Shown here: positions 42,687-52,267 of the stretch, one piece after another
Layout of the letters: the number at the start of each line of letters is the position of its first letter
How positions within the stretch are numbered: position 1 is the first letter of the stretch
Assembly (NCBI RefSeq): GCF_900129905.1
Contig: NZ_FQXG01000007.1
Span: 186,001-250,000, forward strand
DNA from: Ferrimonas marina
Lineage (GTDB): Bacteria > Pseudomonadota > Gammaproteobacteria > Enterobacterales > Shewanellaceae
Length of the DNA: 64,000 nt
Reading direction: 5' to 3'
Notes under the pieces: model-generated
The model's input: only the letters and a program-made list of their open reading frames with translations
Databases searched by the model: none
What the model was told of the DNA's origin: nothing
Position numbers and translations under genes: made by a program

Positions 42687-44309
42687 TTATTTCGCTGCCT
42701 GCTCACTCAGCCCCAGGGCTGCATCGATCAGGTGGAACACCAGGTTCTGCTCCAGGGTACCCCGGGCCAACTGAGCTCCGGGTCCAGTGGCGTAGAGCAC
42801 CACATCCTCACCGCCGTGGGTTTCCGAATTGAGCGGCGTGATGGCGCGCTGACGGTAATCCTTCTGCACCACCTGCTCGGCGGTCAGGGTGGCGGTGGGG
42901 TAGCGAGCACCCGGCCCGTTGGCGTACGCCAGGGTGGTGTAGGGCTGGCCATCGCTGTCCAGGGTGGGGATAAACTCGCCGTTGGCATCAGTACGACCCG
43001 CCAGCCCGAGGATATTGTTACCCGCGGCGGAGTAGCCGGCGAAGGTCATGGTGTGGGAGTGGTCTGCGGTTACCAGCACCAGGGTGTCATCGCCCACGGC
43101 GCCGAGGGTGGCCGCTACCGCTTCGTCCAGCTCAATCACCTCGTGCAGGGCTCGATGCGCCTGGCCGGCGTGGTGGCCATGGTCGATGCGACCGGACTCC
43201 ACTACCAGCAGGAAGCCCTCATCCCCCTGTGCCTTGAGCAGCTCAATCGCCTTCAGGGTCATCGCCTTGAGGCTCGGCTGCAGCGAGCTGTGGGTTTCAG
43301 AGTCCTGGCGATCCACCCGGTACTCGTTGTGGGAGGGGGCAAACAGCCCCAGCACCTGAACCCCGGCTTCCACCGGCAGATCTTCCAACTCCGCCTTGGT
43401 GTGGATGTAGAGTGACTGGGCGTGGCGCTGCTGCCACTCCTGGGTCAGGTTACGACCGTCCTTACGTTTACCACCGGCGCCCGGGTAGATGGGATCCGCC
43501 TGGTCCTCTGGCAGGAACTGGGCTCGGCCACCGCCGAAGGCCACGTCCAGGCCACGGCCATAGTCGAAGCTGATCAGCTGGCTGGCGATATCGACGCAGC
43601 CCACCTGCTTGCCCCAGTTGGTCAGGTCAGCGTCACTCTCGTAGTTGCGATCCGGCGACCAGGCAAAGGTGGCAGCCGGCGTAGCATGGGTGATGCGGGT
43701 GTTGGTAACCACACCGGTACCCAGCCCCGCCTCGGCCGCCAGCATCATCGCGCTCATCAGCCGGTGCTCACGGAACTCAGCGCAATTACGACGATTGACG
43801 TTCTCGTCCACCCCCAGCAGCCCGGCGCGGGTCTTCACCCCGGTCATCATGGCGGTCATGGTGCCGGCGGAATCTGGCGTCTGGGCATCGGTGTTGTAGG
43901 TCTTCACCATGGCAGTGAAGGGGAAGGCATCGAAGCTGAGCTGATGATCTTCACCGGGACGGCCCTGCAGCTGACCGGCCAGGATCCGGGCCGCCGCCAC
44001 AGTGGTGGCACTCATGCCGTCGCCGACGAACAGCACCACGTTGCGGGGGCGCTCGGTCAGCGGGGTCAGCTCCATCATGGATTTCAACTGGGATTGTCCC
44101 TGGGTAAACCAACCGCTTTGCAGCGGGCTGGGTTGCCCATCCAGGCCCAACTGACCGACGGAACCGTAGCGGTGTACCGGCTCAGGCTCCGCTGCGATTG
44201 CCGGCTCAGGGGCCGCAGCCTGCGGGGCCTCAATCTCGGTTTCCGGCTTGGAGCAGGCCGCTAACAACGTGGTGGCCAGGATCACGGCCAAAGGGTGCAT
44301 TCTTGTCAT
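42687..44309 (-). CDS. phoA: Alkaline phosphatase, lipoprotein type
   Basis: A 540-residue periplasmic phosphomonoesterase of the PhoA superfamily that releases phosphate from organic esters. A lipobox (LLAAC, Cys near 19) replaces the usual cleavable signal. The first metal Asp is in VVLFVGDGMSATT, the nucleophile Ser is in QTPDSAGTMTAMM, ESGRIDHGHHAG gives the His and Asp ligands and TADHSHTMTF the last set. A late ETHGGEDVVLYA also matches. AAGGAAA precedes the ATG. No Pho box was recognised; the preceding yfcC gene is separated by a terminator. Confidence 0.93.
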   Translation of the reverse strand: MTRMHPLAVILATTLLAACSKPETEIEAPQAAAPEPAIAAEPEPVHRYGSVGQLGLDGQPSPLQSGWFTQGQSQLKSMMELTPLTERPRNVVLFVGDGMSATTVAAARILAGQLQGRPGEDHQLSFDAFPFTAMVKTYNTDAQTPDSAGTMTAMMTGVKTRAGLLGVDENVNRRNCAEFREHRLMSAMMLAAEAGLGTGVVTNTRITHATPAATFAWSPDRNYESDADLTNWGKQVGCVDIASQLISFDYGRGLDVAFGGGRAQFLPEDQADPIYPGAGGKRKDGRNLTQEWQQRHAQSLYIHTKAELEDLPVEAGVQVLGLFAPSHNEYRVDRQDSETHSSLQPSLKAMTLKAIELLKAQGDEGFLLVVESGRIDHGHHAGQAHRALHEVIELDEAVAATLGAVGDDTLVLVTADHSHTMTFAGYSAAGNNILGLAGRTDANGEFIPTLDSDGQPYTTLAYANGPGARYPTATLTAEQVVQKDYRQRAITPLNSETHGGEDVVLYATGPGAQLARGTLEQNLVFHLIDAALGLSEQAAK

Positions 44310-44438
44310 TATTGTTTCCTTGCCAAGTCGCGGGAATTGCTGGGTTATACCCTAAATTGATGACAAACCTGTGGCGATACTAAGGGCAATGTTCTGCCCC
44401 TTTCAAGCCGGGGCTGCCAGAGGGTTAACCGGGTTACA

Positions 44439-44466
44439 AAAAAGCCCTGCATGGATGCAGGGCTTC
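44439..44466 (-). terminator. Terminator after yfcC
   Basis: AAGCCCTGCAT-GG-ATGCAGGGCTT, followed on the minus strand by TTTTTGTAAC; it lies just beyond the yfcC stop. Confidence 0.85.
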
Positions 44467-44470
44467 TTGA

Positions 44471-45874
44471 TTAAAACGGGCCGAGGCCGATCATCTGGCC
44501 GACTAGCACCGCCACCAGGGCCACCGCACTCCACAACAGGAACAGCGGCAGGAAGAAGCGGGCCCAGCTGCTGTAGGAGATCTTGGCCAGGGCCAGTACC
44601 GCCAGCAGACCGCCATTGGTGGGGTAGATGTAGTTGGAGATGCCGTCCCCCAGCTGGGAGGCCAGCGCCGCCACCTGACGGGTCACCCCACCCATGTCCG
44701 CCAGCGGCACAATGATCGGCATGGTGATCACCGCCTGACCGGAGCCGGAGGGGATAAACAGGTTGATGATCGCCTGGGACAGGTACATCGCCGCCGCGGA
44801 GACCAGCTCGTTACCCCCTACCAGGAACTGAGACAGGCCATGGATGATGGTGTCGACCACCATGGCGTCTTCCATGATGGTCATGATGGCACGGGCAAAC
44901 AGGATGATCAGCGCTGCCACCAGCACGTCGCTGCAGCCACGGGTCCAGTAGTCACAGATACGGTTGAGGCTCAGCCCCCCCACCAGACCGGAGATAAAGG
45001 CGGCGGCGAAGAAGCAGCCGGACATCTCGGTGAAGCCGAAATCCATGGTCAGGGTGCCAAAGATCATAAAGCCCATGATCGCCACGAACACCAGGCCGGC
45101 GGCCTTCTCACGGGGAGTCAGCGGCGCCACCTGGTCAGCCACCTTCTCCACCGAGGTGATCACCGCCAGGGAGGGGTCCCGCTTGACCTTCTCGGCGTAG
45201 CGCAGCACATAGATCATCCCGGTCACCAGCATAAAGGCGCCGATGATGGCGCGGTACCACATACCGGAGTAGAGCGGCAGCTCGGCGATGTTGTGGGCGA
45301 TACCGGTGAAGAAGGGGTTGGCCAGTGCCGCGGCAAAGCCGGCACAGGAGGCCAGCAGCACGATGCCCAGGGCGGTCATGGCGTCGTAGCCCAGCTTGAT
45401 GCAGATCGGGATCATCAGGGTAATGAAGATCACGTCCAGCTCGCGCATGCCGGTGAAGGTGACATTGAGATAGATGGCGATCATCACCACCGGGGCGATC
45501 ACCTTAAGGCCATGGCCCTGGGTGCGTTCGGTCAGGCCATAGACGGCAGCATCCAGTACCCCCATGTACTTAAGCACCCCAAAGGCACCGCCAACGAAGA
45601 GCACCAGACCGATGATACCGGCCGCCTGGACAAAGCCCTTGTAGAAGGCATTGAAGAAGTCGGTGATGCCGGCGGGGTTGCTCTCCACCAAACGGAAACT
45701 GGCGGGGTCCACCAGGGTGCGGCCATCCACCACCACCCGGTCAAACTCGCCGGCGGGGATCAGGTAGGTGGCTATCAGGGCCACCACCACCATGATGATC
45801 AGGGAAAGAAAGGGGTGATTGACCTCTTGGGCCTGGGCTGCGCCCTTGGCCTGAGTGACCTCAGCAGATTGCAT
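44471..45874 (-). CDS. yfcC: YfcC family (C4-dicarboxylate-like) transporter
   Basis: A 467-residue membrane protein with about 12 predicted helices. It matches the YfcC family of the ion-transporter superfamily: HPFLSLIIMVVVALIATYLI near the start, FLIPSGSGQAVITMPI-like text (INLFIPSGSGQAVITMPII) and ISNYIYPTNGGLLAVLALA near the end. Members are thought to take up carboxylates or peptides; Escherichia coli YfcC is implicated in acetate-related uptake, but the substrate is not proven. It is divergent from the amidohydrolase gene across 245 bases. Confidence 0.9.
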   Translation of the reverse strand: MQSAEVTQAKGAAQAQEVNHPFLSLIIMVVVALIATYLIPAGEFDRVVVDGRTLVDPASFRLVESNPAGITDFFNAFYKGFVQAAGIIGLVLFVGGAFGVLKYMGVLDAAVYGLTERTQGHGLKVIAPVVMIAIYLNVTFTGMRELDVIFITLMIPICIKLGYDAMTALGIVLLASCAGFAAALANPFFTGIAHNIAELPLYSGMWYRAIIGAFMLVTGMIYVLRYAEKVKRDPSLAVITSVEKVADQVAPLTPREKAAGLVFVAIMGFMIFGTLTMDFGFTEMSGCFFAAAFISGLVGGLSLNRICDYWTRGCSDVLVAALIILFARAIMTIMEDAMVVDTIIHGLSQFLVGGNELVSAAAMYLSQAIINLFIPSGSGQAVITMPIIVPLADMGGVTRQVAALASQLGDGISNYIYPTNGGLLAVLALAKISYSSWARFFLPLFLLWSAVALVAVLVGQMIGLGPF

Positions 45875-46119
45875 AGCTCTCCCATCAATTACAGGGGATT
45901 GGCCAGAAAAAGCGGCTATCCCGTGAGCAAAAAAGCGCGCATTCTGCCAGTTTGTTCAGGCTTCGCACAGCCCACCCCGAAGCCAAGTTAAAAAGCTGCG
46001 ATCCGGATCCCAGCGGTCGGTCGGCCCGGTCCCGCAGGGATCACGCTTATGGCCACCACAGAGCGCGATCCCAGCAGGGTCTACACTTGGCTGTGTTTTG
46101 CCTTGGTCGAGGAGTCTTC

Positions 46120-48009
46120 ATGTTGCGCCTCATCCCCCTGCTGCTGTTTTGCCCCTGGCTGATGGCGGCGCAGTCCTCTTTGCAGCAACTGGCGGAAGGG
46201 CTGGAGCCGGAGCAGCCGGTGACCCTGTTCGTTGCCGCTACCATCCACACCCTGGACCCGCTCCGTCCCCAGGCCAAGGCGGTGGCGGTGCACCAGGGTC
46301 GTATCCTGGCGGTGGGTGATGAGGAGGTGGTCAGCGAGTTGCTCAAGGACTACCAGGTGCGGGTGGATCGCCGTTTTGAAGAGAAGGTGTTGGTGCCTGG
46401 CCTGATCGAGCCCCACCTGCACCCACTGCTCAGCGCCCTGACCCTGACCTCGGAGATCATCGCCATCGAGCCCTGGCAGCTGCCCAGTGGCACCGTGCCT
46501 GCTGCCAAGGACCAGGCGGCGTTTCGTCAGCGCCTGAGCAAGGCGGATGAAGCCCTGGCTCCGGCAGACCAGCTGCTACTGGTTTGGGGCTATCACCACT
46601 ATTTCCATGGTCCGCTGGACAAGGGGGTTCTGGATGGCATCAACGCCAAGCGGCCCATCGTGGTCTGGCATCGCAGTGCCCATGAGTTCTACCTCAACTC
46701 CGCCGCCCTGCAGCAGTTCGGCATCGATGCCGGCTTTGTTGAGCAGCTCGATAGCGAGGCCCGGGCCCAGGTTAGCCTGGAGCAGGGCCATTTCTATGAG
46801 CAGGGGATGTTTGCCCTGCTGCCCAAGCTGGCGCCGGCCATCGCCACTCCGGAGCGGCTGGAGCAGGGCCTGCGCCTAACCCGCGACTACCTGCACCAGG
46901 CCGGGGTGACCCTGGCCGCTGAACCCGGCGGAATACAATCCAAGCCCCTGCAGGATGCCCAGAATGCGGTGCTGGGAGAGAGCGATACCCCGTTTCGCTT
47001 TTTCTATATCCCCGACGGCAAGAGCCTGGCCCAGCAGCACCTGGATGGGGATCTTATCGGTGAAACCGAGAAGCTGCTCAGTTGGGGGGCCGGCAACACC
47101 CAGTTCCTGCCCAAGCAGGTCAAGCTGTTCGCCGACGGGGCCATCTTCAGTCAGCTGATGCAGGTGCAGGAGCCCTACCTCGATGGCCACCAGGGTGAAT
47201 GGATCATGCCCCCTAGCCTATTCTCCCAAGCTTTTAAGGCCTACTGGGATGCTGGCTACCAGATCCATATCCACCAGAATGGCGACGCCGCACTGGCGAT
47301 GATCCTGCAGGTGCTCAAGGAGAACCAGCAGCGAACCCCGCGCCAGGACCACCGCACCACCCTGGTTCACTTCGGCATGGCGGACCAGGCCCAGGTCCAG
47401 GAGTTGAAGCTGCTGGGTGCCATCGTCTCCGCCAACCCCTACTACCCGGTGGCACTGGCGGATCGCTACGGTGAGATCGGTCTGGGCCCGGCTCGAGCCG
47501 ATCAGATGGTACGGCTGGGGGACGTCTCCCGGGCCGGGATCCCGTTATCACTGCACTCGGACATGCCGATGGCCCCGGCGCAGCCGCTCTACCTGATGTG
47601 GGCCGCGGTGAATCGTCAAACCAGCTCAGGTCGGGTGGCCGGGCCCGAGCAGCGGCTGCGGGCACCGGATGCGCTCAAGGCGGTTACCCTGGGTGCGGCC
47701 TACGCCCTGCGAATGGAGCAGGAGGTGGGCAGCATCGAAGTGGGTAAGCGCGCCGATTTTACCGTACTGGACAGTGACCCACTGACGGTGCCAGCGGAGG
47801 CGATCAACACCATCAAGGTCTGGGGTACGGTGCTGGCGGGTCGGGTTCAGCCGGTCGCACCCGACTCCCAGGCCGAGCCACCGAAGGCAGAACCTGGGCC
47901 CGGCGCTAGCGAAGGGGAGTTTGGCGCCACACCAGCAGCGACCCAGGATGAGCCGCTAGCCCAAGCCGTACTGGCCCACTGGCAAAAACTGCTGCAGCAC
48001 CAGCACTGA
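46120..48009 (+). CDS. Secreted amidohydrolase, YtcJ-like
   Basis: A 629-residue protein of the amidohydrolase 3 (YtcJ) group with a signal peptide (LRLIPLLLFCPWLMAAQ). Metal ligand text VPGLIEPHLHPLL holds HxH, further metal ligands are in IHIHQNGDAAL and LVHFGMADQ, and LSLHSDMPMAP gives the last Asp. The C-terminus has a Pro/Glu/Ala-rich tail (about 570-629) unlike the core family. ATG at 46120 follows GAGGAG; a further 56 codons are open but lack a signal. The substrate is unknown. Confidence 0.88.
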   Translation: MLRLIPLLLFCPWLMAAQSSLQQLAEGLEPEQPVTLFVAATIHTLDPLRPQAKAVAVHQGRILAVGDEEVVSELLKDYQVRVDRRFEEKVLVPGLIEPHLHPLLSALTLTSEIIAIEPWQLPSGTVPAAKDQAAFRQRLSKADEALAPADQLLLVWGYHHYFHGPLDKGVLDGINAKRPIVVWHRSAHEFYLNSAALQQFGIDAGFVEQLDSEARAQVSLEQGHFYEQGMFALLPKLAPAIATPERLEQGLRLTRDYLHQAGVTLAAEPGGIQSKPLQDAQNAVLGESDTPFRFFYIPDGKSLAQQHLDGDLIGETEKLLSWGAGNTQFLPKQVKLFADGAIFSQLMQVQEPYLDGHQGEWIMPPSLFSQAFKAYWDAGYQIHIHQNGDAALAMILQVLKENQQRTPRQDHRTTLVHFGMADQAQVQELKLLGAIVSANPYYPVALADRYGEIGLGPARADQMVRLGDVSRAGIPLSLHSDMPMAPAQPLYLMWAAVNRQTSSGRVAGPEQRLRAPDALKAVTLGAAYALRMEQEVGSIEVGKRADFTVLDSDPLTVPAEAINTIKVWGTVLAGRVQPVAPDSQAEPPKAEPGPGASEGEFGATPAATQDEPLAQAVLAHWQKLLQHQH

Positions 48010-48057
48010 CGCTGGTGCCAGAGATGTGGTTGTCAGCCCCTAGCCCGGAGGGTCGCC

Positions 48058-49290
48058 ATGATCCGCAGTGCCGTGCTCCGTAACACCCTGCTTGTTCTCT
48101 ACCAGCTGTGGCTACTGCCGCTCTGTGTCGCCAACCCGGTTGCACAGCTCTGGGCCCCCGACGGGGTGAGCGCCGATCAGTTCGGTTATGCGGTCGCCAT
48201 CGACGGCGAAACCGCCCTGGTGGGGGCAAACCAGCACGATGAGCCCAGCCGGGACGGCGGTGCCGCCTACGTGTTTGAACGCCTGCAGGGCAGCTGGGTG
48301 TTTATCGCCAAACTGACCCTGCCGGAGGCGGGTCTGGATGACCGACTGGGCCACGCCGTGGCCCTGGCGGGGGACAACGCCCTGGTCAGTGCCAGCCAGG
48401 GCAGCGAGCCGGGCAGCGTCCATCACTTTCGTCGCAGCGGCGGCAACTGGCTGTACCAGGGCCAGCTGCAAGGGGAGGACACACGCCCCAATGATGGCTT
48501 TGGTGTCGCCCTGGCGCTGGATGGCAGCCTGGCTGCGGTGGGGGCAAGCAAGGTGAGGCACCAAGGTCAGAACAGCGGTGCCGTGTACCTGTTCCGACTC
48601 GAGGATGAGCAGTTCCAGCCCGTCGCTCGCCTCACCCAGAGCCAGGGTCAGGACCAGGATCTCTTCGGCATCGCCGTGGCGCTTTCCGGAGATCGGGTGC
48701 TGATCGGTGCCAGCGGTGAGGACAGCCAGGGAACCGACAGTGGTGCCGCTTACCTGTTTGATAGCGAGGATGGCCAACAATGGCAGCAACGGGCCCGTTT
48801 GCTGGCCGAGGACGCTGCCCGCTATGACCGCTTTGGCAACGCTGTGAGCCTGGATCATCAGCACCTGCTTATCGCCGCCAGTCAGGCAGATCTTGGCCCT
48901 GCCCTAGACGCGGGCGCCGCCTACCTCTACCACCAGAGAGATGAGCAGTGGCAGCTGCGACACAAGCTGCAGGCGGCTGATCCTGTTGGGGGTGAATACT
49001 TTGCCAGTGCAGTGGCTATCCACTGTGGCCAGGCGCTGTTGGGGGCCATCGGTAACCACCTTAACGGCCAGCAGTCAGGTGCCGCCTACCTGATTGACCT
49101 GGACCAGCCGGAGAGCGCAGCAATCAGGCTGCAGGCACCACAGGGGCAATGGGACGATCGCTTTGGTTTCTCGGTGGCGCTGAGTCAGAACCAGGCCCTG
49201 GTCGGTGCCCCCGGGGACGATGACCTGGGCAGCAACGCCGGCAGTGCTCTGCTGCTGGCGTTGGAGCCGCAAGGCTGCCCAGGGGAGTAG
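48058..49290 (+). CDS. FG-GAP repeat protein, seven-bladed propeller
   Basis: A 410-residue secreted protein with a signal peptide (LVLYQLWLLPLCVANP, cleavage near residue 27). Seven repeats of the pattern FGxAVAL-x-GDxxLVGA are visible: FGYAVAIDGETALVGA, LGHAVALAGDNALVSA, FGVALALDGSLAAVGA, FGIAVALSGDRVLIGA, FGNAVSLDHQHLLIAA, FASAVAIHCGQALLGA, FGFSVALSQNQALVGA. This is the number of blades of an integrin-like propeller. GGAGGG precedes the ATG. It lies 48 bases behind the amidohydrolase gene; no shared function is evident. Confidence 0.88.
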   Translation: MIRSAVLRNTLLVLYQLWLLPLCVANPVAQLWAPDGVSADQFGYAVAIDGETALVGANQHDEPSRDGGAAYVFERLQGSWVFIAKLTLPEAGLDDRLGHAVALAGDNALVSASQGSEPGSVHHFRRSGGNWLYQGQLQGEDTRPNDGFGVALALDGSLAAVGASKVRHQGQNSGAVYLFRLEDEQFQPVARLTQSQGQDQDLFGIAVALSGDRVLIGASGEDSQGTDSGAAYLFDSEDGQQWQQRARLLAEDAARYDRFGNAVSLDHQHLLIAASQADLGPALDAGAAYLYHQRDEQWQLRHKLQAADPVGGEYFASAVAIHCGQALLGAIGNHLNGQQSGAAYLIDLDQPESAAIRLQAPQGQWDDRFGFSVALSQNQALVGAPGDDDLGSNAGSALLLALEPQGCPGE

Positions 49291-49298
49291 GAAGCGCG

Positions 49299-51215
49299 TC
49301 AGAGCTTCAGGTGTGTATCCAGGAACTCGACCATGGCCTCCATCGCCGCCAGCCGATGGGGTTCAGCCCAGAGTGAATGATTGGCGTCCTCCAACTCCAG
49401 GTATTGCACCGGTTTGCCGGCCTTCTTCAACGCGCTGGCCATCTTGCGGCTGTGGGCAACCGGTACCACCTTGTCGTCGGTGCCATGGATCAGCAGCAGC
49501 GGTGCTGAGACCTTGTCAGCCTGGTGATAGGGCGAGTTGGCGCGGTTGTTGGCCTTGTCGGTGCCCAGCTGCTTGCGCACCACCTCTTTGTGGGTAAAGA
49601 AGCGGGCGGTGGAGAGCAGCAACTCAATATCACTGACACCGGCAAAACTGGCGGCACAGCGGAAGGTCTCCGCGTGCTTGACCGTGGCCATCATCGCCGC
49701 ATAGCCCCCATAACTGCCTCCGACGATGCAGATCCGTTTGGGATCGGCCCAGCCCTGTTCAACCAGGAAGTGCGCCGCATCCTGCAGGTCATCCTGCATC
49801 GCCCCACCCCAGCCCTGGATAGCCGCCTGAGAAAAGGCAAAACCGCGCCCGCTGGAGCCACGGAAGTTGGGCTGCAATACCAGGTAACCCCGGTTGGCCA
49901 GCAAGGCCGACCAGTAGTCATACTCCATACCGTCCTGTCCGGCCGGGCCGCCATGGGGCAGGATGATGGCCGGCAGCTTTTGCTCTTCGCTGCTGCCCAC
50001 CGGCCGGGTTAGTACCGCATCCAGTTTGGTGCCATCCCGGCTGGTGTAGTTGAGCCACTGCTTACCGCCATAGCTGCGCTCATCCACCTCGGGATAGCGG
50101 CTGCCCAGGTAGTCCAGGGTCTGGGCCTGGCGATCGCCCAGCAGATAGTCACCGGCGGAGGTAGGGGAGCGGGAGAACAGCACGTAGGACTGCATATCCC
50201 GGCTGACGCTGATGATGCGGTTGTTGCGATCCGGCAGCGCCTGCTGCAGTGCACGCTGCAGCGCCAGGTGCTCCTTGTCCCAGTAATCCACCCCTGTTTC
50301 ACCGAGACCATGGCGTACCCCCACCACCTCGCCGGACCGCGGCGAGTAGACCAGGCCGCCATCGATGTCGTACTTGTCATCACTGAAGACCAACTCAAGT
50401 TCCGGCTGTGGCTGGGTCAGATCCGCCTTGAACAGGGCGTAGCGGCCCTGGTGATCAGCCCGGATATAAAGCAGGTTTGGATCCTTATCAAAGCCCAGCA
50501 TCTGGATATCAGGGGCCTCGAACAGCTGGTACTCCCAGAGGATGCGAAACTCCTCTCCATCGGTGTCATAAAGGCGATAAAACACCCGGGTCTCATCCTG
50601 ACCGATGCCCAAGCGCACCCGCCCCTGGCGGTCGGCGATCCAGTGCTGAATATCCTGTTTGGCCCGTCGTACCCGCTTCAACCGACCGCTCTTAAGACTG
50701 AGTCGATAGACAGTAGGCAGGTTGTTGATCTCCAAATCGATGGCCACCATCACGTGGTCGGGGTCATCCGGCAACAGGCTGACCAGGCGGTCGGTGAACT
50801 GGGGCGAGCGCCCCTTGAGCTGTGAAAGCTTGATCGCCAGCTTGGGCTTGCTGTCCTTGCCCAGGGTGAATTTCTGCAGCTGGTTAACCGAGTACTTGAT
50901 CCCGGCCTGTATCTCGGTGCGGCCAACACTGAGCAGCAGGGTGTCGTCATTAGCCCAGTGAAACCAGTTGAGGGTCACCTCCAGGTTGTCGGCCTTGACC
51001 AGGTACTGCCACTGGGCCTCGTTGCGATCCAGCACCGCCAGCACTTCGTGGCCCTGGACACCCCTGAGCACGGCCAGGTAACGGCCATTGGGAGACAACT
51101 TTACCCCGCTAAAGTCCGGCAGGGCGGCAAAGGCCTTGACCGGGAGCGGCTCACTTTGCAGCGGTGGCATCCATAGCACCAGCGCGGCCAATATAGCAGA
51201 AACGAATAGTCGCAT
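49299..51215 (-). CDS. S9 family prolyl-oligopeptidase-like peptidase
   Basis: A 638-residue secreted serine peptidase. After the signal peptide (LFVSAILAALVLWMPPLQSE) comes a beta-propeller of about 340 residues and the alpha/beta-hydrolase domain. The nucleophile Ser is in CIVGGSYGGYAAMMATV, the Asp in HGTDDKVVPVAHS, and the His in LEDANHSLWAEP. DUF885 and this protein are both peptidase-like secreted proteins in this window. ATG at 51215 was chosen to begin at the signal; eight more codons are open. The gene is convergent with the FG-GAP gene across eight bases. Confidence 0.92.
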   Translation of the reverse strand: MRLFVSAILAALVLWMPPLQSEPLPVKAFAALPDFSGVKLSPNGRYLAVLRGVQGHEVLAVLDRNEAQWQYLVKADNLEVTLNWFHWANDDTLLLSVGRTEIQAGIKYSVNQLQKFTLGKDSKPKLAIKLSQLKGRSPQFTDRLVSLLPDDPDHVMVAIDLEINNLPTVYRLSLKSGRLKRVRRAKQDIQHWIADRQGRVRLGIGQDETRVFYRLYDTDGEEFRILWEYQLFEAPDIQMLGFDKDPNLLYIRADHQGRYALFKADLTQPQPELELVFSDDKYDIDGGLVYSPRSGEVVGVRHGLGETGVDYWDKEHLALQRALQQALPDRNNRIISVSRDMQSYVLFSRSPTSAGDYLLGDRQAQTLDYLGSRYPEVDERSYGGKQWLNYTSRDGTKLDAVLTRPVGSSEEQKLPAIILPHGGPAGQDGMEYDYWSALLANRGYLVLQPNFRGSSGRGFAFSQAAIQGWGGAMQDDLQDAAHFLVEQGWADPKRICIVGGSYGGYAAMMATVKHAETFRCAASFAGVSDIELLLSTARFFTHKEVVRKQLGTDKANNRANSPYHQADKVSAPLLLIHGTDDKVVPVAHSRKMASALKKAGKPVQYLELEDANHSLWAEPHRLAAMEAMVEFLDTHLKL

Positions 51216-51306
51216 AGCCTCTCTCTCCTTGAGAAACAATCACTTACAGACATATTCATTCCATGTCCATCAGCCTGATGCAACCGCAAATGAGTGTAGC
51301 TGGCAA

Positions 51307-51337
51307 TAAAAAGCCGAAGCGGATGCTTCGGCTTTTA
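51307..51337. terminator. Bidirectional terminator closing the flagellar-chemotaxis operon
   Basis: AAAAGCCGAAGC-GGAT-GCTTCGGCTTTT, 12 paired bases with A and T runs on either side. It lies 20 bases past the DUF2802 stop on the left end of the operon. Confidence 0.9.
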
Positions 51338-51356
51338 TAGCGCAGGACGGCAGGTG

Positions 51357-51770
51357 TTATTCACCTCGTCGGTGCAGGGTTACCAGCAGCTGGGCCTCGG
51401 CCCGGGGCAGCTCGCATTCGCGCATGATCTCGTCGACGTCCGCCCCCAGCTCCACCATCTTCATGGCACGGTTATAGAGCCGCGCCTCCGGATCGGTCTG
51501 GGCCACTTCGTCCTGGCGCGCCTTAAGCAGGTCCAGGTGCTGCTCAATCTCCTTGACCCGGCGCCCGACCCCGAGGGCACCGGTGCGGATCTCCGCCAGC
51601 TCACGCTGCAGGCTGTCGCTATTGCTCTGGGCATTGCGCTGAACCAGCTTGAGGGCTTCGCATTGACGCTCCAGCTGCGCCATCCGCAGGCGCGCCTGGC
51701 GCAGCTGCCACAGGCACACCAACAGGAACAGCAGGGCCAATGCCGCCACCGCGGCGGGGATCCAAAGCAT
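51357..51770 (-). CDS. DUF2802 domain membrane protein
   Basis: A 137-residue protein with one N-terminal helix (LWIPAAVAALALLFLLVCLW) and a coiled-coil (residues about 30-70), then a C-terminal DUF2802 helix-turn-helix-like region (MKMVELGADVDEIMRECELP). ATG at 51770 overlaps the cheW stop (TGATG), so the upstream codons were not included. It is the last gene of the operon. Function unknown; the position behind cheW is conserved in marine relatives. Confidence 0.85.
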   Translation of the reverse strand: MLWIPAAVAALALLFLLVCLWQLRQARLRMAQLERQCEALKLVQRNAQSNSDSLQRELAEIRTGALGVGRRVKEIEQHLDLLKARQDEVAQTDPEARLYNRAMKMVELGADVDEIMRECELPRAEAQLLVTLHRRGE

Positions 51771-52264
51771 CACAGGGCGGCGATCTCCATCCACTCTTCG
51801 TCGCTGAGCAGCTTCTCAAGGTCAACCAGGATCAGCAGCTTGTCATCCCGGTGGCAAACCCCCTGGATAAACTTGGCGCTCTCTTCGTTGCCCACATTCG
51901 GAGCGGTATCGATCTCGGAGCTGTTGAGGTAAACCACCTCGGCCACGCTGTCCACCAGGATACCAACCACCTGGTCCTCCGCCTCGATGATCACCACCCG
52001 GGTCTGCTCCGTCACCGGGGCTTCTGCCAGGCCGAAGCGGGCGCGGGTATCGATCACCGTGACCACGTTACCACGCAGGTTGATGATCCCCAGCACGTAG
52101 CTCGGTGCCCCGGGTACCGGTGCGATGTCGCTGTAGCGCAGCACCTCGCGTACCTGCATCACGTTGATGCCGTAGGTCTCCTGCTCCAGCTGGAAGGTCA
52201 CCCACTGCAGCACTTGGTCTTGCTTGTCGCCGGTTTCAGCATTGAGCGCTTGTTGCATGCTCAT
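51770..52264 (-). CDS. cheW: Chemotaxis adaptor CheW
   Basis: A 164-residue adaptor that joins CheA to chemoreceptors. The SH3-like double barrel is visible as QVLQWVTFQLEQETYGINVM, IAPVPGAPSYVLGIINLRGN and the C-terminal KLLILVDLEKLLSDEEW. ATG at 52264 or the next Met (52258, GAGGG at a better distance) may be the start. It follows parP by three bases in the Vibrio-type order parC-parP-cheW. Confidence 0.94.
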   Translation of the reverse strand: MSMQQALNAETGDKQDQVLQWVTFQLEQETYGINVMQVREVLRYSDIAPVPGAPSYVLGIINLRGNVVTVIDTRARFGLAEAPVTEQTRVVIIEAEDQVVGILVDSVAEVVYLNSSEIDTAPNVGNEESAKFIQGVCHRDDKLLILVDLEKLLSDEEWMEIAAL

Positions 52265-52267
52265 CCC